This document shows, in pieces, positions 28,484 to 38,106 of a DNA stretch of 64,000 nucleotides; positions within the stretch are counted from its first letter, which is position 1; each line of letters begins with the position of its first letter. Under the pieces are notes generated by a model. The model ran no database searches and was not told the DNA's origin. It saw only the letters and a program-made list of their open reading frames with translations. The DNA is from Alphaproteobacteria bacterium. Lineage in GTDB: Bacteria > Pseudomonadota > Alphaproteobacteria > JAAEOK01. The stretch lies in NCBI GenBank assembly GCA_024244705.1, contig JAAEOK010000018.1, forward strand, positions 26,472 through 90,471, written 5' to 3'. A program made the position numbers and the translations under genes.

Positions 28484-29017
28484 ATGGACAATGCCGAGAC
28501 CGCCGCCGAGTCCTGGTCGGACCCCACCTATAACGAGCTCACACGGCGCGGCGTTCGCCATGTGGTCTACGTTCCCGATGCCGGACTGTCGCGGCTGATC
28601 GACCGTGCGGTCGCCGATGACCGGGTCGAGAATGTCGTGCTGACCACCGAGCAAGAGGGCATCGGCTATCTCTGCGGTGCCTGGCTCGGCGGCGATCGGG
28701 GCGTGCTGCTGATGCAGAGCAGCGGCGTCGGCAACTGCGTCAATACCCTTGGGCTCGTCCAAAGTGGCCGGTTTCCATTCCTCGCCCTGGTGACCATGCG
28801 CGGCGAGTGGGCGGAATTCAATCCGTGGCAGGTGCCGATGGGTCAGGCGACCGGGCGTGTCCTCGAGGCGATGGGCGTGATCGTTCAACGCGCCGATCGG
28901 CCGGAAGAGGTCGCCGAAATCGTCGCCGCGGCCGCCGACCACGCTTTCGGGGGCGACCAAGCGGTCGCCGTGCTGCTGTCGCAGCGCCTGATCGGCCGCA
29001 AGGTATGGACGCAATGA
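28484..29017 (+). CDS. TPP enzyme, PYR-domain subunit (sulfopyruvate/phosphonopyruvate decarboxylase alpha-like)
   Basis: This 177-aa protein corresponds to the pyrimidine-binding half of a split TPP decarboxylase: GVRHVVYVPDAGLSRLID, TTEQEGIGYLCGAWLGG with the TPP-activating Glu, and LLMQSSGVGNCVNTLG. The next gene is the pyrophosphate-binding half. Split pairs of this kind include ComD/ComE sulfopyruvate decarboxylase. Divergent from the nitrile hydratase operon with a 163-bp shared promoter region in which I see no clear operator. Confidence 0.85.
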   Translation: MDNAETAAESWSDPTYNELTRRGVRHVVYVPDAGLSRLIDRAVADDRVENVVLTTEQEGIGYLCGAWLGGDRGVLLMQSSGVGNCVNTLGLVQSGRFPFLALVTMRGEWAEFNPWQVPMGQATGRVLEAMGVIVQRADRPEEVAEIVAAAADHAFGGDQAVAVLLSQRLIGRKVWTQ

Positions 29018-29625
29018 CGCCTTCCATCGACCCGCATCCGGCGCTGGAGCGCCGCGATGTCGTCGCTCGGTTGCTGCGCGACCGCGGCGATCTGCTCGTC
29101 GTGACCGGACTCGGTGCCGCGACCTACGACGCCGCTGCCGCCGGCGACGATGCGGCCAATTTCTATCTCTGGGGCGCCATGGGCAGCGCCGCCACGGTCG
29201 GGCTCGGATTGGCGGTTGCGTGTCCCGACCGGGCGGTTTTGGTGCTGACCGGCGACGGCGAGATGCTGATGGGGCTGGGCGCGCTGGCGACCATAGGGGT
29301 CCGCCGACCGGCCAACTTGACCATTGCCGTTCTCGACAATCGGCTTTTCGGCGAAACCGGCAGGCAACCCAGCCATACTGCCGACGGCGTGAGTCTGACC
29401 GCGGTGGCCGAGGCCTGCGGCTTCGCCTGGGTGGGCGATGTGCGCGATAATGGTGCCGTTGCCGAATTGCGCGAGCGGCTCCATTCCCTGGATGCCGGTG
29501 CTCGCTTCGCGCAAATCCACATCGGCGGGGGTATGCTGGAACGGGTGCTGCCGCCGCGCGACGGCGCGGTTCTGAAAAACCGCTTTCGAGCGGCGGTCTC
29601 GCCGGCCGGAGGTCGACCGCGATGA
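29014..29625 (+). CDS. TPP enzyme, PP-domain subunit (sulfopyruvate/phosphonopyruvate decarboxylase beta-like)
   Basis: About 203 aa with the TPP/Mg motif TGDGEMLMGLGALATIGV ending in LDNRLFGETG, plus FYLWGAMGSAATVGLGLAV. The ATG overlaps the stop of the alpha-like gene (ATGA); another in-frame ATG is 9 bp earlier. The two genes make one enzyme. The natural 2-oxoacid is not determinable here, and no coenzyme M or phosphonate genes are near. Confidence 0.85.
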   Translation: MTPSIDPHPALERRDVVARLLRDRGDLLVVTGLGAATYDAAAAGDDAANFYLWGAMGSAATVGLGLAVACPDRAVLVLTGDGEMLMGLGALATIGVRRPANLTIAVLDNRLFGETGRQPSHTADGVSLTAVAEACGFAWVGDVRDNGAVAELRERLHSLDAGARFAQIHIGGGMLERVLPPRDGAVLKNRFRAAVSPAGGRPR

Positions 29626-29660
29626 CGGCGCGGCACGAACAACGGGAAGGAGGGTGACCC

Positions 29661-30089
29661 ATGACCAACGAAACCTCGGTTGAACGGCGCACCGGGCATT
29701 GCCTATGCGAGGCGGTGCGTTACGAAATCAACGGCCCCATTCGGCCTGTGGTGATCTGTCATTGCTCGCAATGTCTGCGCACCCACGGCCACTACGCTGC
29801 CTATACCGGGGTCCCCCGCGAATATGTCGCGATCGATGGCGAGGATCACGTCGCCTGGTACCGCTCTTCCGAAATCGCGCGCCGGGGCTTTTGCCGGGTT
29901 TGCGGCAGCCGCCTGTTCTGGGATCGCGACGGTGCGGATTATATCGCGATCGCCGCCGGCACACTCGACCCGCCGACCGGGGTGCATTCGATCGCCCACA
30001 TTTTCGTCGACGATAAATCGGATTACTACGAGCTGGAGGATAGCCTCGAACAACGGGCCCGGGGATATGGCGAGCGACCGCCCGACTAG
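29661..30089 (+). CDS. GFA-family (CENP-V/Gfa) zinc protein
   Basis: This 142-aa protein has zinc-binding cysteines in GHCLCEAVRYE, ICHCSQCLRTHG and FCRVCGSRLFW, the layout of the glutathione-dependent formaldehyde-activating (Gfa) family. GGAAGGAGG precedes the ATG. Most members have no proven enzyme activity; a thiol-adduct role is plausible. It follows the TPP pair by 35 bp, perhaps in one transcript. Confidence 0.9.
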   Translation: MTNETSVERRTGHCLCEAVRYEINGPIRPVVICHCSQCLRTHGHYAAYTGVPREYVAIDGEDHVAWYRSSEIARRGFCRVCGSRLFWDRDGADYIAIAAGTLDPPTGVHSIAHIFVDDKSDYYELEDSLEQRARGYGERPPD

Positions 30090-30271
30090 GTCGTGGGCCT
30101 GTAAAGGGTTGGGGTTCGCGAGGCCGCACCTGTCCGCTCCGGAACGTGCTTGGGCCAGTCAGGTTGCGGCAGCGTTCGTCGTGAACGAGCGCCAGGCGGT
30201 CAATGGCGACATGCCAAATGCTGTGCCAAGGTGAATTTACAGCACATGATCCAAATCGGATATTCTAGGCC

Positions 30272-31048
30272 ATGAAAGCCCACATCTTACTTGCCCACCC
30301 TGAGCCGACATCATTCAACGCTCACCTGGTCGGTATCGCACAAAGAGCACTTGACGAACGCGGTTGGGCCGTTTCGGTCAGCGATCTCTATTCGATCGGG
30401 TTCGATCCGTGTGAAAGAGCGGAACACTACGATGATCGGCAGAACCGACAACGATTTGATGTGCAAGCGGAGCAGCGGCATGCATCGGAAAACCAATCCA
30501 TTCCGCTCGAAATTCGAGAGGAGCTCGGTCGCGTCGATCGAGCGGATTTGGTTATTTTTCAGTACCCGATGTGGTGGCACCTACCGCCTGCGATCCTTAA
30601 AGGTTGGTTTGATCGCGTCCTCATCTATGGCGAAGTGTACCGGAGCAATTACAGATTTGAGAAAGGTCGGTTCGTCGGGAAGAAAGCCTTGTTGTCTTTG
30701 ACCGTCGGCACAAGCAGGGAAACATATGCTTACAATGGCCGAAGCGGCGACATCGATTTGTTGTTGTGGCCCATCAACTTCACGTTGGCCTATGTTGGCT
30801 TTGGAGTTCTTGAACCGCATGTCGCTTATGGCGTTGAAGCTGGGCTGCGATATTCTGACCCCTGCGAGATCGAAGAACGCCTAGAAAAGATCCAGGAAAG
30901 ATATGCGTGGCGTCTCCAGACCATCGAGAATGACCGACCTATGTCATTCAACCGCATGAGTGAATGGGGAGCCGATGGAAGGATCAAGCCTTCCGCGCCT
31001 GTCTACAGCCCGTTCCTCAGGCACAGAGAGCAGCTTGAAATAGACTAG
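30272..31048 (+). CDS. NAD(P)H-quinone oxidoreductase / flavodoxin-fold protein (MdaB/KefF-like)
   Basis: This 258-aa flavoprotein has AHILLAHPEPTSFNAHLV (FMN phosphate loop), FQYPMWWHLPPAILKGWFDRV and the family LTVGTSRETYAYNG. It reduces quinones or electrophiles with NAD(P)H. Base composition is visibly lower in GC than the genes on both sides, which points to later acquisition. It stands alone, with 182 bp upstream and 136 bp downstream in which I see no gene. Confidence 0.9.
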   Translation: MKAHILLAHPEPTSFNAHLVGIAQRALDERGWAVSVSDLYSIGFDPCERAEHYDDRQNRQRFDVQAEQRHASENQSIPLEIREELGRVDRADLVIFQYPMWWHLPPAILKGWFDRVLIYGEVYRSNYRFEKGRFVGKKALLSLTVGTSRETYAYNGRSGDIDLLLWPINFTLAYVGFGVLEPHVAYGVEAGLRYSDPCEIEERLEKIQERYAWRLQTIENDRPMSFNRMSEWGADGRIKPSAPVYSPFLRHREQLEID

Positions 31049-31184
31049 AGCCTGCAACGGGACACTATGGACGTTGGTTCTGCTCGTCGTGTTGACCTAG
31101 AAGTTCGTAACGCCATGTGCGAATCCGTGAAACGAACTTCCGACTTCGACAATCAGCGCAACGCCGCGTAAGGTCCCTTGCCGT

Positions 31185-31667
31185 TCAAGGAGCAAGCCGC
31201 CGGTAGGCGCCGCGATGATGGATCAGCGGCCCTGATTCTCGGTCGGCGACCGCCAACGCGACGACATGACCGACGATGATCAGATGATCGCCGGCTTCGT
31301 GGACCTGGGCCTTGCTGCATTCCAGGACGGCGATCGCCTGGGTCAGGATCGGGCAGCCGAGAGTCCAGGTCTCATAGTCCAGGTCTTGCCAATTGTCGGT
31401 CCCGACCTGCGCGAACCGCTCCGACAAATGCGCGTGATCGTCCCCCAGTATGTTGATCGCAAAATGTTCGCAGGCGGTGAAATCGCCGAAGCGGTCGGCG
31501 TCACGGCCGAGGCAGAACAGCACCAACGGCGGGTCCAGCGAGACCGAACCAAACGAACTCGCGGTCATGCCGACCGGCCGGCCTTGCGGGTCGGCGGTCG
31601 TGACGATAGTGACCCCGCTCGCGTACCGTCCCAATGCGTTGCGAAATTCTTGGCTGGTAAAGGACAT
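31185..31667 (-). CDS. Flavin reductase domain protein (HpaC-like)
   Basis: This 160-aa FMN-binding split-barrel protein has RYASGVTIVTTADPQGRPVGMTASSF and SLDPPLVLFCLGRDA, typical of short-chain flavin reductases that supply FMNH2 to two-component monooxygenases. No monooxygenase is adjacent. GHVVALAVADRESGPLIHHRGAYR closes the barrel. It appears intact. Confidence 0.92.
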   Translation of the reverse strand: MSFTSQEFRNALGRYASGVTIVTTADPQGRPVGMTASSFGSVSLDPPLVLFCLGRDADRFGDFTACEHFAINILGDDHAHLSERFAQVGTDNWQDLDYETWTLGCPILTQAIAVLECSKAQVHEAGDHLIIVGHVVALAVADRESGPLIHHRGAYRRLAP

Positions 31668-31739
31668 GGGCGACTCTGCGATCGATTTCGTGGCAGTTTA
31701 CTGAAACCCGGATGGAACGGCCAAACCGATTGAACTGCT

Positions 31740-32918
31740 ATGCCGAGAAAGAAGCACTCTCAGCGGCCTGTTGCCAAGACCCGCAATCGCGCGGGGCGCC
31801 GTGCATCCAGCCTTGTGCGCCGGTGGCAAAACAGGCATCCGGCGCCGGGGACGGCGCCCGGAACGCTGGTCGCCGATCCGAATGCCTCGATGCCGGTGAT
31901 CCGTGTCACCGGCTACGGCCCCAATAATCATTTCTCCAGGACCGTTACCAGCGTCGATGAAATTCAAACGGCTCGCGGGCAGGCGCCGATTGTCTGGGTC
32001 GATGTCCAGGGTTTGGGAGACGCCGACTTCGTTGCACGGCTCGGAGACCTTTTCGGCCTCCACCGACTCGCGCTCGAGGACGTGCTGCAATTGCAGCAGC
32101 GGCCAAAGATCGAGTCCTATGACAGCAATGTCTTTATGATCTTGCGCCTTCCCGAACCGGGGCGGCAATTCGCCACCGAGCAAATCTCGATCTTCCTCGG
32201 CCGAAACTTCGTCATCACCTGCCAAGAGCATCCCGGCGACTGCTTCGACCCGGTACGCACGCGCCTCGTCGATGCGCACGGTCGTTTACGGATCCGCGGC
32301 GCCGATTATCTTGCCTATGCCCTCATCGATGCCACGATCGACGCCTATTTCCCCGTTCTCGAGGTATTCGGCGAGAGGGTCGATGAGCTCGAGCAGGAAG
32401 TTCTCGAGTCGAACCGGGAGTCCCTGGTCGAGGACGTCCACGACCTCAAACGAGATTTGCTGCTTGTGCGCCGGGCGATTTGGCCACACCGCGAATTGGT
32501 CAACAACATGATCCGCGACGAGCATGAACTGGTTGAGCCGCATACGGTCATTTTTCTTCGCGATTGCTACGACCATCTCGTCCAACTGATGGATATCACC
32601 GAGACCTACCGCTAAATCGCCTCGAGCCTGGTCGACATATATCTGTCGCGGCAAAGCCAGCGCATGAACGAGGTGATGAAGGTGCTGACGATCATCGCCA
32701 CCATCTTTATTCCTTTGTCGTTCATCACCGGCGTCTACGGCATGAATTTCGATCCCGCGGTTTCGCCCTGGAATATGCCCGAACTGGGCTGGTATTTCGG
32801 CTACCCCTTTGCCCTTGCGGTCATGGCGGTGATCGGCTGCGGCCTGCTGTTTTACTTTTGGCGCCGCGGCTGGATCTGGCGCGGTAAGAACGGGTCCGAG
32901 CATGCCGGGCGAAACTAG
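31740..32918 (+). pseudogene. corA: CorA-type Mg2+/Co2+ channel with an in-frame stop
   Basis: The frame encodes a normal CorA of about 392 aa except for TAA at 32613-32615. Upstream: the cytoplasmic domain (QAPIVWVDVQGLGD, IESYDSNVFMILRLPE, then LRDCYDHLVQLMDITETYR). Downstream in the same frame: IASSLVDIYLSRQSQRMNEV, two membrane helices, and the selectivity motif YGMNF. Family members have Glu at the TAA position, so one G-to-T change (GAA to TAA) accounts for it. The truncated product would lack both membrane helices. An ATG at 32664 could start a C-terminal fragment. The 5' start is uncertain (another Met at 31890). Could be a real null, read-through, or a sequencing error. Confidence 0.85.
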
Positions 32919-32935
32919 GGCGCGAAGCGCCCTAG
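32915..32935. terminator. Bidirectional hairpin between corA and antiporter gene
   Basis: CTAGGGCGC-gaa-GCGCCCTAG, a perfect 9-bp stem, contains the TAG stops of both convergent genes (32916-32918 and, on the minus strand, 32932-32934). No T-run follows, so termination strength is uncertain. Confidence 0.65.
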
Positions 32936-35451
32936 GACGAAGCCTGATCGCTGCCTTGCCGATTGGCTTCGATGCGGTTCTCGGCGACCGCCTCGATCTT
33001 TTCCTTGAGCTCGGGGATCGTTCGCAGCAAAAGACGGAAATCGCGGGCTTCGAGGGCGAGCAACTGGCAATAGCCCTGGGAGACGACATCGGCGACGCGC
33101 GGCTGCCGAGTGAGAAGCGATAGCTCACCGAAAAACTCCCCCGATTTAAGCGCGATCGGGTTTTTCGGCAAGCGGACCTCGACCGAGCCCGATACGATAA
33201 AGTACATCGCGTTGCCAGGGGTGCCCTTCTTGATCACGCGCTCGCCGGGTACCGCGAGGTGAGGCTTCAAACAGCGTGCCACCTGGTGCAGCTGGGTGTC
33301 GTCGAGGGCACCGAACAGGGGCGCTCGGGCCAACATTTCCTTGAGCCTCAGGCCGAGATCGACTTGAGCCCTCTCTTCGAGAATGGCCCGCCGGCGATCG
33401 ATGCCGCGTTCCAGGTCCGCATAGATCTCGCGCCCGATCAGCGATTCCTGCAATTGCCGCCGGTACTGTGCCTCTTCCAAGCGCAGCGCGGCCCGCTCCA
33501 AGTAGTGGTGGCGCAGTGATTGGGTATAACTTGGATATTGCACTTCGACCGCTTCGAGCGCGGTCATGATTCCGTCGAGGCGGGCATTGATCACATCGCC
33601 CAGTTCGGCGCTGACGTCGCTTCCGAGCAGCGGCTCGATCGATTGCTTGTTGAACCGCGCCAGCTCGCGGACGACAAGCTGGGAAACGATCAGGCGCTCG
33701 AAACGATGAGAAAGGCGGATCGCCAGGGGCCGGCTCCAGCCGGTGTAGCGATGGACGCGGAGTGCGACGCGGAGGCCAAACGGAACCCGGACCGCGATAC
33801 TGGTGTTCGCCTGATAGCCTTCCAGCCCCTGAATTTTTACGCGGTCGATCAGCCGGTCGGCATCGGTCACCATTCGGGTCACCATCTGGCGTGACATCGT
33901 GCCGTCGGCGTAATGCCGGAGATAGAGCTCCTTTTCCCGCGTCGCCAGCGTCAGCAGTCCGACCTGGAGACGGTCCGGCTCGGAGAGTTGGGAAATGAGG
34001 CTGTGATCGCCGTTTTCGCCGTTTCCCGATTGCTCGTCATTGACGGCGGGTACGACATCGGCAGCCAGGACGGGATCGAAGCCGTATTCTCGTGCCACCG
34101 CCTTGACCTGTTCGTGCACTTGGCTCCGGCTCAAGGCGACCGCTCGGTCGCGCAGGGCCAGCTCCATCGGCGTCAATTGGCTGAGCCCGAGTAGATTCAG
34201 CAGCGGTTTGAGGGTCGTCGCTTGAACCAGCAAGGTGAACAGGACGAAGCCCGTCGCCAGCGTCAGGATGAACCGCTCGAGATCGTCGGGGATCTCGGGG
34301 TTCTCGTTAACCGACAACGCGAGGGTCAATGTCAGCGCTCCACGCAACCCGCCCCACAGGATAACGGCCTTGTACTTGGGACCGACTCGGTGGGTGGCCT
34401 TGACCGCGCTGAGCAGCGGTAGCAAGCCGTAGAGCACCACCCCCCGCGCGACCAGCGCACCGGCGACGACAATGCCGATCAAAACAAGGTCTCGCCACTC
34501 GGCCTGGTTAATGACCCTGGTGGCGAACATCGTGGCCAGGACGAAGATCAGGGAATTGGCCCAAAAATCGAGAAACTGCCAGGTCTGGACCAGCGGGTCC
34601 CAAGTTCCGGGGGTTGCCTTGGTGCGGCCGTGAACGGCGAAAGTGAATGACGCGGCGACCACCGCGACGACCCCCGAGACGTCGAAATATTGTTCGCCCA
34701 GGATGTAGCAAATGTAGGCAAGCGCGACGCTGAGCGTGATTTCGGCGACGCGCGTATTCCGCATCGCCGGCATAACCCAGCAGGTGATCCGCGCGAGAAC
34801 ATAGCCAAGGGCGAGCCCGCCGATGAAATCCGTCGTCAATTGGAGCAGGCCGGCGGCAAAGTCTATCTGTTGGCCGCTGGTCAGCGTTTCCACCAGGATC
34901 GTGAATATCGCGATCGCCGCGGCGTCGTTGAGTACGCTTTCCCCGGAGATCAGGGTGGTCAACCGCCGAGGCGCGCCGAGGTCGCGGAACAGGCTAACAA
35001 CGGCCGCGGGGTCGGTCGTCGCCACGATCGAACCGAGCAGGAGGCAGGTGACCAGGCTGTACTCGACGTACATCGACAGCGCGTACCCGACGGCGAGGGT
35101 GCAGACGAAGACGGCGACCACCGCCATCACCAGGACCGCCCCGATTTCATCGATCAGCAGGCGGACATCGATGGTCAGCCCGGCGGTAAACAATAGCGGC
35201 GGAAGAAACAGGTAGAGGAAGAGCTCGGGACTGATTCCGAGGTCCTGAAGCCCCGCGATCATGCCGCTCAGGGGCCCGAAATTGATCGGCGGATTGACCA
35301 TGAACACCACCGCGCCAAAAGCGATGCCGAGGCACGCCAGGACAAGCGTGCTCGGGATCGAACGCCGCTCAGCCCACGGCTGAATCAGGCTGACCATGAC
35401 CAGTACGATCATGACTGCCAGAATTGCGAAGATGGCCCCTTGAGTGCTCAT
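32932..35451 (-). CDS. CPA1 Na+/H+ antiporter with C-terminal cyclic-nucleotide-binding-like domain
   Basis: This 839-aa inner-membrane protein has 12 or so helices in residues 1-420 with the CPA1 motifs FLPPLLFTAG, ATTDPAAVVSLF and SGESVLNDAAAIAIF (the Asn-Asp exchange site). A long cytoplasmic region contains a helical segment and, at about 720-815, a cNMP-binding fold (GERVIKKGTPGNAMYFIVSG, SGEFFGELSLLTRQPRVADV). The architecture resembles SOS1/sperm-NHE-type exchangers. It exports Na+ for H+; the ligand-binding domain probably gates activity. Confidence 0.9.
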   Translation of the reverse strand: MSTQGAIFAILAVMIVLVMVSLIQPWAERRSIPSTLVLACLGIAFGAVVFMVNPPINFGPLSGMIAGLQDLGISPELFLYLFLPPLLFTAGLTIDVRLLIDEIGAVLVMAVVAVFVCTLAVGYALSMYVEYSLVTCLLLGSIVATTDPAAVVSLFRDLGAPRRLTTLISGESVLNDAAAIAIFTILVETLTSGQQIDFAAGLLQLTTDFIGGLALGYVLARITCWVMPAMRNTRVAEITLSVALAYICYILGEQYFDVSGVVAVVAASFTFAVHGRTKATPGTWDPLVQTWQFLDFWANSLIFVLATMFATRVINQAEWRDLVLIGIVVAGALVARGVVLYGLLPLLSAVKATHRVGPKYKAVILWGGLRGALTLTLALSVNENPEIPDDLERFILTLATGFVLFTLLVQATTLKPLLNLLGLSQLTPMELALRDRAVALSRSQVHEQVKAVAREYGFDPVLAADVVPAVNDEQSGNGENGDHSLISQLSEPDRLQVGLLTLATREKELYLRHYADGTMSRQMVTRMVTDADRLIDRVKIQGLEGYQANTSIAVRVPFGLRVALRVHRYTGWSRPLAIRLSHRFERLIVSQLVVRELARFNKQSIEPLLGSDVSAELGDVINARLDGIMTALEAVEVQYPSYTQSLRHHYLERAALRLEEAQYRRQLQESLIGREIYADLERGIDRRRAILEERAQVDLGLRLKEMLARAPLFGALDDTQLHQVARCLKPHLAVPGERVIKKGTPGNAMYFIVSGSVEVRLPKNPIALKSGEFFGELSLLTRQPRVADVVSQGYCQLLALEARDFRLLLRTIPELKEKIEAVAENRIEANRQGSDQASS

Positions 35452-35511
35452 TCCGAACGCGACGTAATTGAAAATTCACGCTAGCCTAGGGGCCCACAGC
35501 AGGAAAGCGTC

Positions 35512-35754
35512 ATGTTTGGTGCGTGGTTGAAATGTGCGTGCGGCGAGGGCGTTCCCAAGCGGTCGCTGATCGTCGCCGTGATCGTCGGCACCATATTGAA
35601 CCTGATCAATCAAGGCGACCACCTGCTCAACGGCGATGCCCTCGATTGGGGCAAGATCGTGCTGACCTATTGCGTGCCGTACTGTGTCGCCACCTACGGC
35701 GCCGTGTCATTTCACATGCGACAGCTGCGCGGGCCGGAGAGCCGGGCTGGCTGA
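35512..35754 (+). CDS. nrtS: NrtS-type small nitrate/nitrite transporter
   Basis: This 80-aa protein has two hydrophobic segments. The diagnostic sequence VGTILNLINQGDHLL, then DWGKIVLTYCVPYCVATYGA matches the NrtS family, which pairs small membrane subunits for nitrate/nitrite transport. It is divergent from the antiporter and alone. No nitrate reductase gene is near. Confidence 0.8.
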   Translation: MFGAWLKCACGEGVPKRSLIVAVIVGTILNLINQGDHLLNGDALDWGKIVLTYCVPYCVATYGAVSFHMRQLRGPESRAG

Positions 35755-35790
35755 TCATGCCTGCGCCAGACGCGCGGTCGAGATATTCAG

Positions 35791-36651
35791 TCAATCGTTC
35801 CGCCGCATCAGGATCATGCAATATTGGATCCAATCGACCAGCTTCTCGGGGTCGGCGGTTTCACCTTTGCGGCGCATACGTTCGACGCCGACAATGCGAT
35901 TCCGCAGGCGACCCAAGAAGAGCCGCGAGATCAGCGGATGACGTTGCCGCAAACGCTCGGAGAATGCGTCCGTCAATGGCAACAACAGGTCGAGGTAGAG
36001 CCGCCGCTTGTATAAGAGATTCGGCTTGACGTTACGGGTGATGTCGACATGGCTCACCACGTCATATCCGTATTGCGCTCGCGCCGATTCGAAGGCCTGC
36101 CAAGAGAATCCGCCGCCCTGCCGCGAGTCGGCGGAGATCTTGAAATAGTCGGCGATCAGGACATGGCGGGCGCAGCCGGCAAGCTTTTCGATCGCCTGCG
36201 GCAGCGCCACGTACTGGAAGCTTTCACAAAAAATCGCCAGATCATAGGCGCGGTCCGGCGCTAGATCCTCGAACGTGCTTTCGTGGATGACGGTGCCGGC
36301 GGCGAGCTTTGTGCGGGCCAGCCGGTTTTGCTCGATCGACGGGCAGACGCAAGTGACATCGTATCCCGCGGCCTGGAGGTGGGCCGCCAGCTCACCGGTG
36401 CCGCTGCCGATATCGATGATGGATTTGACTCCCGGCGGGATCAGCGTCACGAGCTTGTCGAGAAAGGCTCGCTGCGCCACGGCTAGATTGACCAGCGTGA
36501 GTGCTCCCGGTTGGTCGGGGTTCTCCCAATAGCCCCAATGGAGGTAGCTGTGGCCGACCACGAATTCGCTGATCCGCGCGTAGACATCGAGCATCCGTCC
36601 CTTGGATTGGTCTTTCGCGATATGAACCTTGTTGCCGTCGGTATAGGTCAT
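35791..36651 (-). CDS. SAM-dependent methyltransferase (class I)
   Basis: This 286-aa protein has the SAM-binding motif IIDIGSGTGELAAHLQAAGYDVTCV and acidic loop FEDLAPDRAYDLAIFCESFQYV. The N-terminus (GHSYLHWGYWENP) resembles small-molecule methyltransferases of the UbiE/ubiquinone or polyketide type. The substrate is unknown. The C-terminal 80 residues (YKRRLYLDLLLPL, then RLFLGRLRNRIVGVERMR) are basic and helical and may contact a membrane. Confidence 0.85.
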   Translation of the reverse strand: MTYTDGNKVHIAKDQSKGRMLDVYARISEFVVGHSYLHWGYWENPDQPGALTLVNLAVAQRAFLDKLVTLIPPGVKSIIDIGSGTGELAAHLQAAGYDVTCVCPSIEQNRLARTKLAAGTVIHESTFEDLAPDRAYDLAIFCESFQYVALPQAIEKLAGCARHVLIADYFKISADSRQGGGFSWQAFESARAQYGYDVVSHVDITRNVKPNLLYKRRLYLDLLLPLTDAFSERLRQRHPLISRLFLGRLRNRIVGVERMRRKGETADPEKLVDWIQYCMILMRRND

Positions 36652-36724
36652 GTTTGGTTGGCCAATTGTGGCGGAGTTGTCCGGCCGCGAGGGCCCGAGA
36701 TGTAACCGAAGGGGCGGCGCTTTG

Positions 36725-38074
36725 CTATCGGCTTATGGGGTCCGCCGCCTGAACCACCCTGGGGTAGTAGAGCCCGAGCGTAACCGCACGGGCGACCATG
36801 TAGACCATCAGTGCCAGCCACAGCCCGTGGTTGCCCATGATTGGGAGCAACAGATGGACCGCGGCGAGATAGATCGCCACCGATACGATCATCGCGTTGC
36901 GCATTTCGCCGGTGCGGGTGGCGCCGATGAAGATGCCGTCGAGCTGGAAGCTCCACACCGAGATCAGCGGCATCACGATGGCCCAGGGCAGGAACTGCGC
37001 CGCCGCCGAACGGACCTCTTCGATCCCGGTCAGAACACCGATGATTTCGGTGCCGAGCAGGGCGTAGACGAGAACGTAGATCCCGGAGATCGCGAACGCC
37101 CACTGCGTCGTCACCGAAACGCCGGCGCGCAAAGCTTCCCGGTTGCGCGCGCCGACCGCGCCGCCGATCAGCGCCTCGGCGGCGAAGGCGAAACCGTCGA
37201 GGCCGTAGGCCATGAAATGCTGGAAGTGCATCAGAACCGCGTTCGCCGCCAGCAGCACGTCGCCCATACGCGCCGACTGGGCGGTGAAGTAGGAAAACGC
37301 GAAGATCAGGCACAGGGTACGGATAAAGATATCGCCGTTGACGCGAGCGAACGCGATCAGCCGCGTCCGGTCGAGGATTTGATCGCGACGCCAATTTCCG
37401 CCGGCCGCGATCAGCGCACGGTGCACGATCCAAAGTCCGAGGAGGGCGGCGCTGTATTCCGAAATGACGGTTGCAAACGCCACACCTTCGACGCCCCAGC
37501 CGAGGCCGAGGACGAACCACAGGTCGAGGGCGATATTTATTCCGTTCAGAACGATCTGCAAGACAAGCGCCGTTCGCGGCCGCTGGATACCGAGCAGCCA
37601 GCCGAGAACCGCATAGTTCGCCAACGCCGCCGGCGCGCCCCACACACGCACGTCGTAGTAGGTTACCGCCAGCGCCTCGACGTCGCCGCTCGCTTCGATA
37701 AGCCAGAACGCCGCCCCGCGAATCAGTGACTGACCGGCGAGGATCACGACGGCCAGACCGAGACTGATGATGATGCCGCGGGCGATGATGGCACGGATTT
37801 CCTGCCAGTCGCGGGCGCCTAGCGCCTGGGCGGTGAATCCCGTGGTTCCCATGCGGAGGAATCCGAACCCCCAATAGATGAAATTGAAGATGATCGCCCC
37901 GATGGCGACGGCGCCGATATAGGCGGGATCGGGCAGGTGACCGACCACCGCCGTGTCGACCGCCCCGAGCAGGGGCACGGACATGTTCGACAGGATGATC
38001 GGACCGGCAAGCCGCCACACGCGGCGGTGCCATTCGCGGCGCGACGTCGGCAGGCTAGCGGACGAAGTATTCAT
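36725..38074 (-). CDS. MATE family efflux transporter (DinF-like)
   Basis: This 449-aa protein has 12 membrane segments and MATE features: WRLAGPIILSNMSVPLLGAVD, GTTGFTAQALGARD and QIVLNGINIALDLWFVLGLG. The acidic residue in helix 1 (GAVDTAVVGHL) fits cation-coupled drug or metabolite export. Transcribed in the same direction as the gamma-glutamyltransferase gene upstream of it (32 bp gap), so possibly co-expressed. Confidence 0.9.
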   Translation of the reverse strand: MNTSSASLPTSRREWHRRVWRLAGPIILSNMSVPLLGAVDTAVVGHLPDPAYIGAVAIGAIIFNFIYWGFGFLRMGTTGFTAQALGARDWQEIRAIIARGIIISLGLAVVILAGQSLIRGAAFWLIEASGDVEALAVTYYDVRVWGAPAALANYAVLGWLLGIQRPRTALVLQIVLNGINIALDLWFVLGLGWGVEGVAFATVISEYSAALLGLWIVHRALIAAGGNWRRDQILDRTRLIAFARVNGDIFIRTLCLIFAFSYFTAQSARMGDVLLAANAVLMHFQHFMAYGLDGFAFAAEALIGGAVGARNREALRAGVSVTTQWAFAISGIYVLVYALLGTEIIGVLTGIEEVRSAAAQFLPWAIVMPLISVWSFQLDGIFIGATRTGEMRNAMIVSVAIYLAAVHLLLPIMGNHGLWLALMVYMVARAVTLGLYYPRVVQAADPISR

Positions 38075-38106
38075 GAAGAATCAATTCGGTAAAAAGATTC
38101 TGCCCT

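Noticed and set aside
32664..32918. Separate small membrane protein gene
   Set aside because: It is in the same frame as the preceding corA part and supplies its conserved membrane helices and GMN motif; better read as one interrupted gene.
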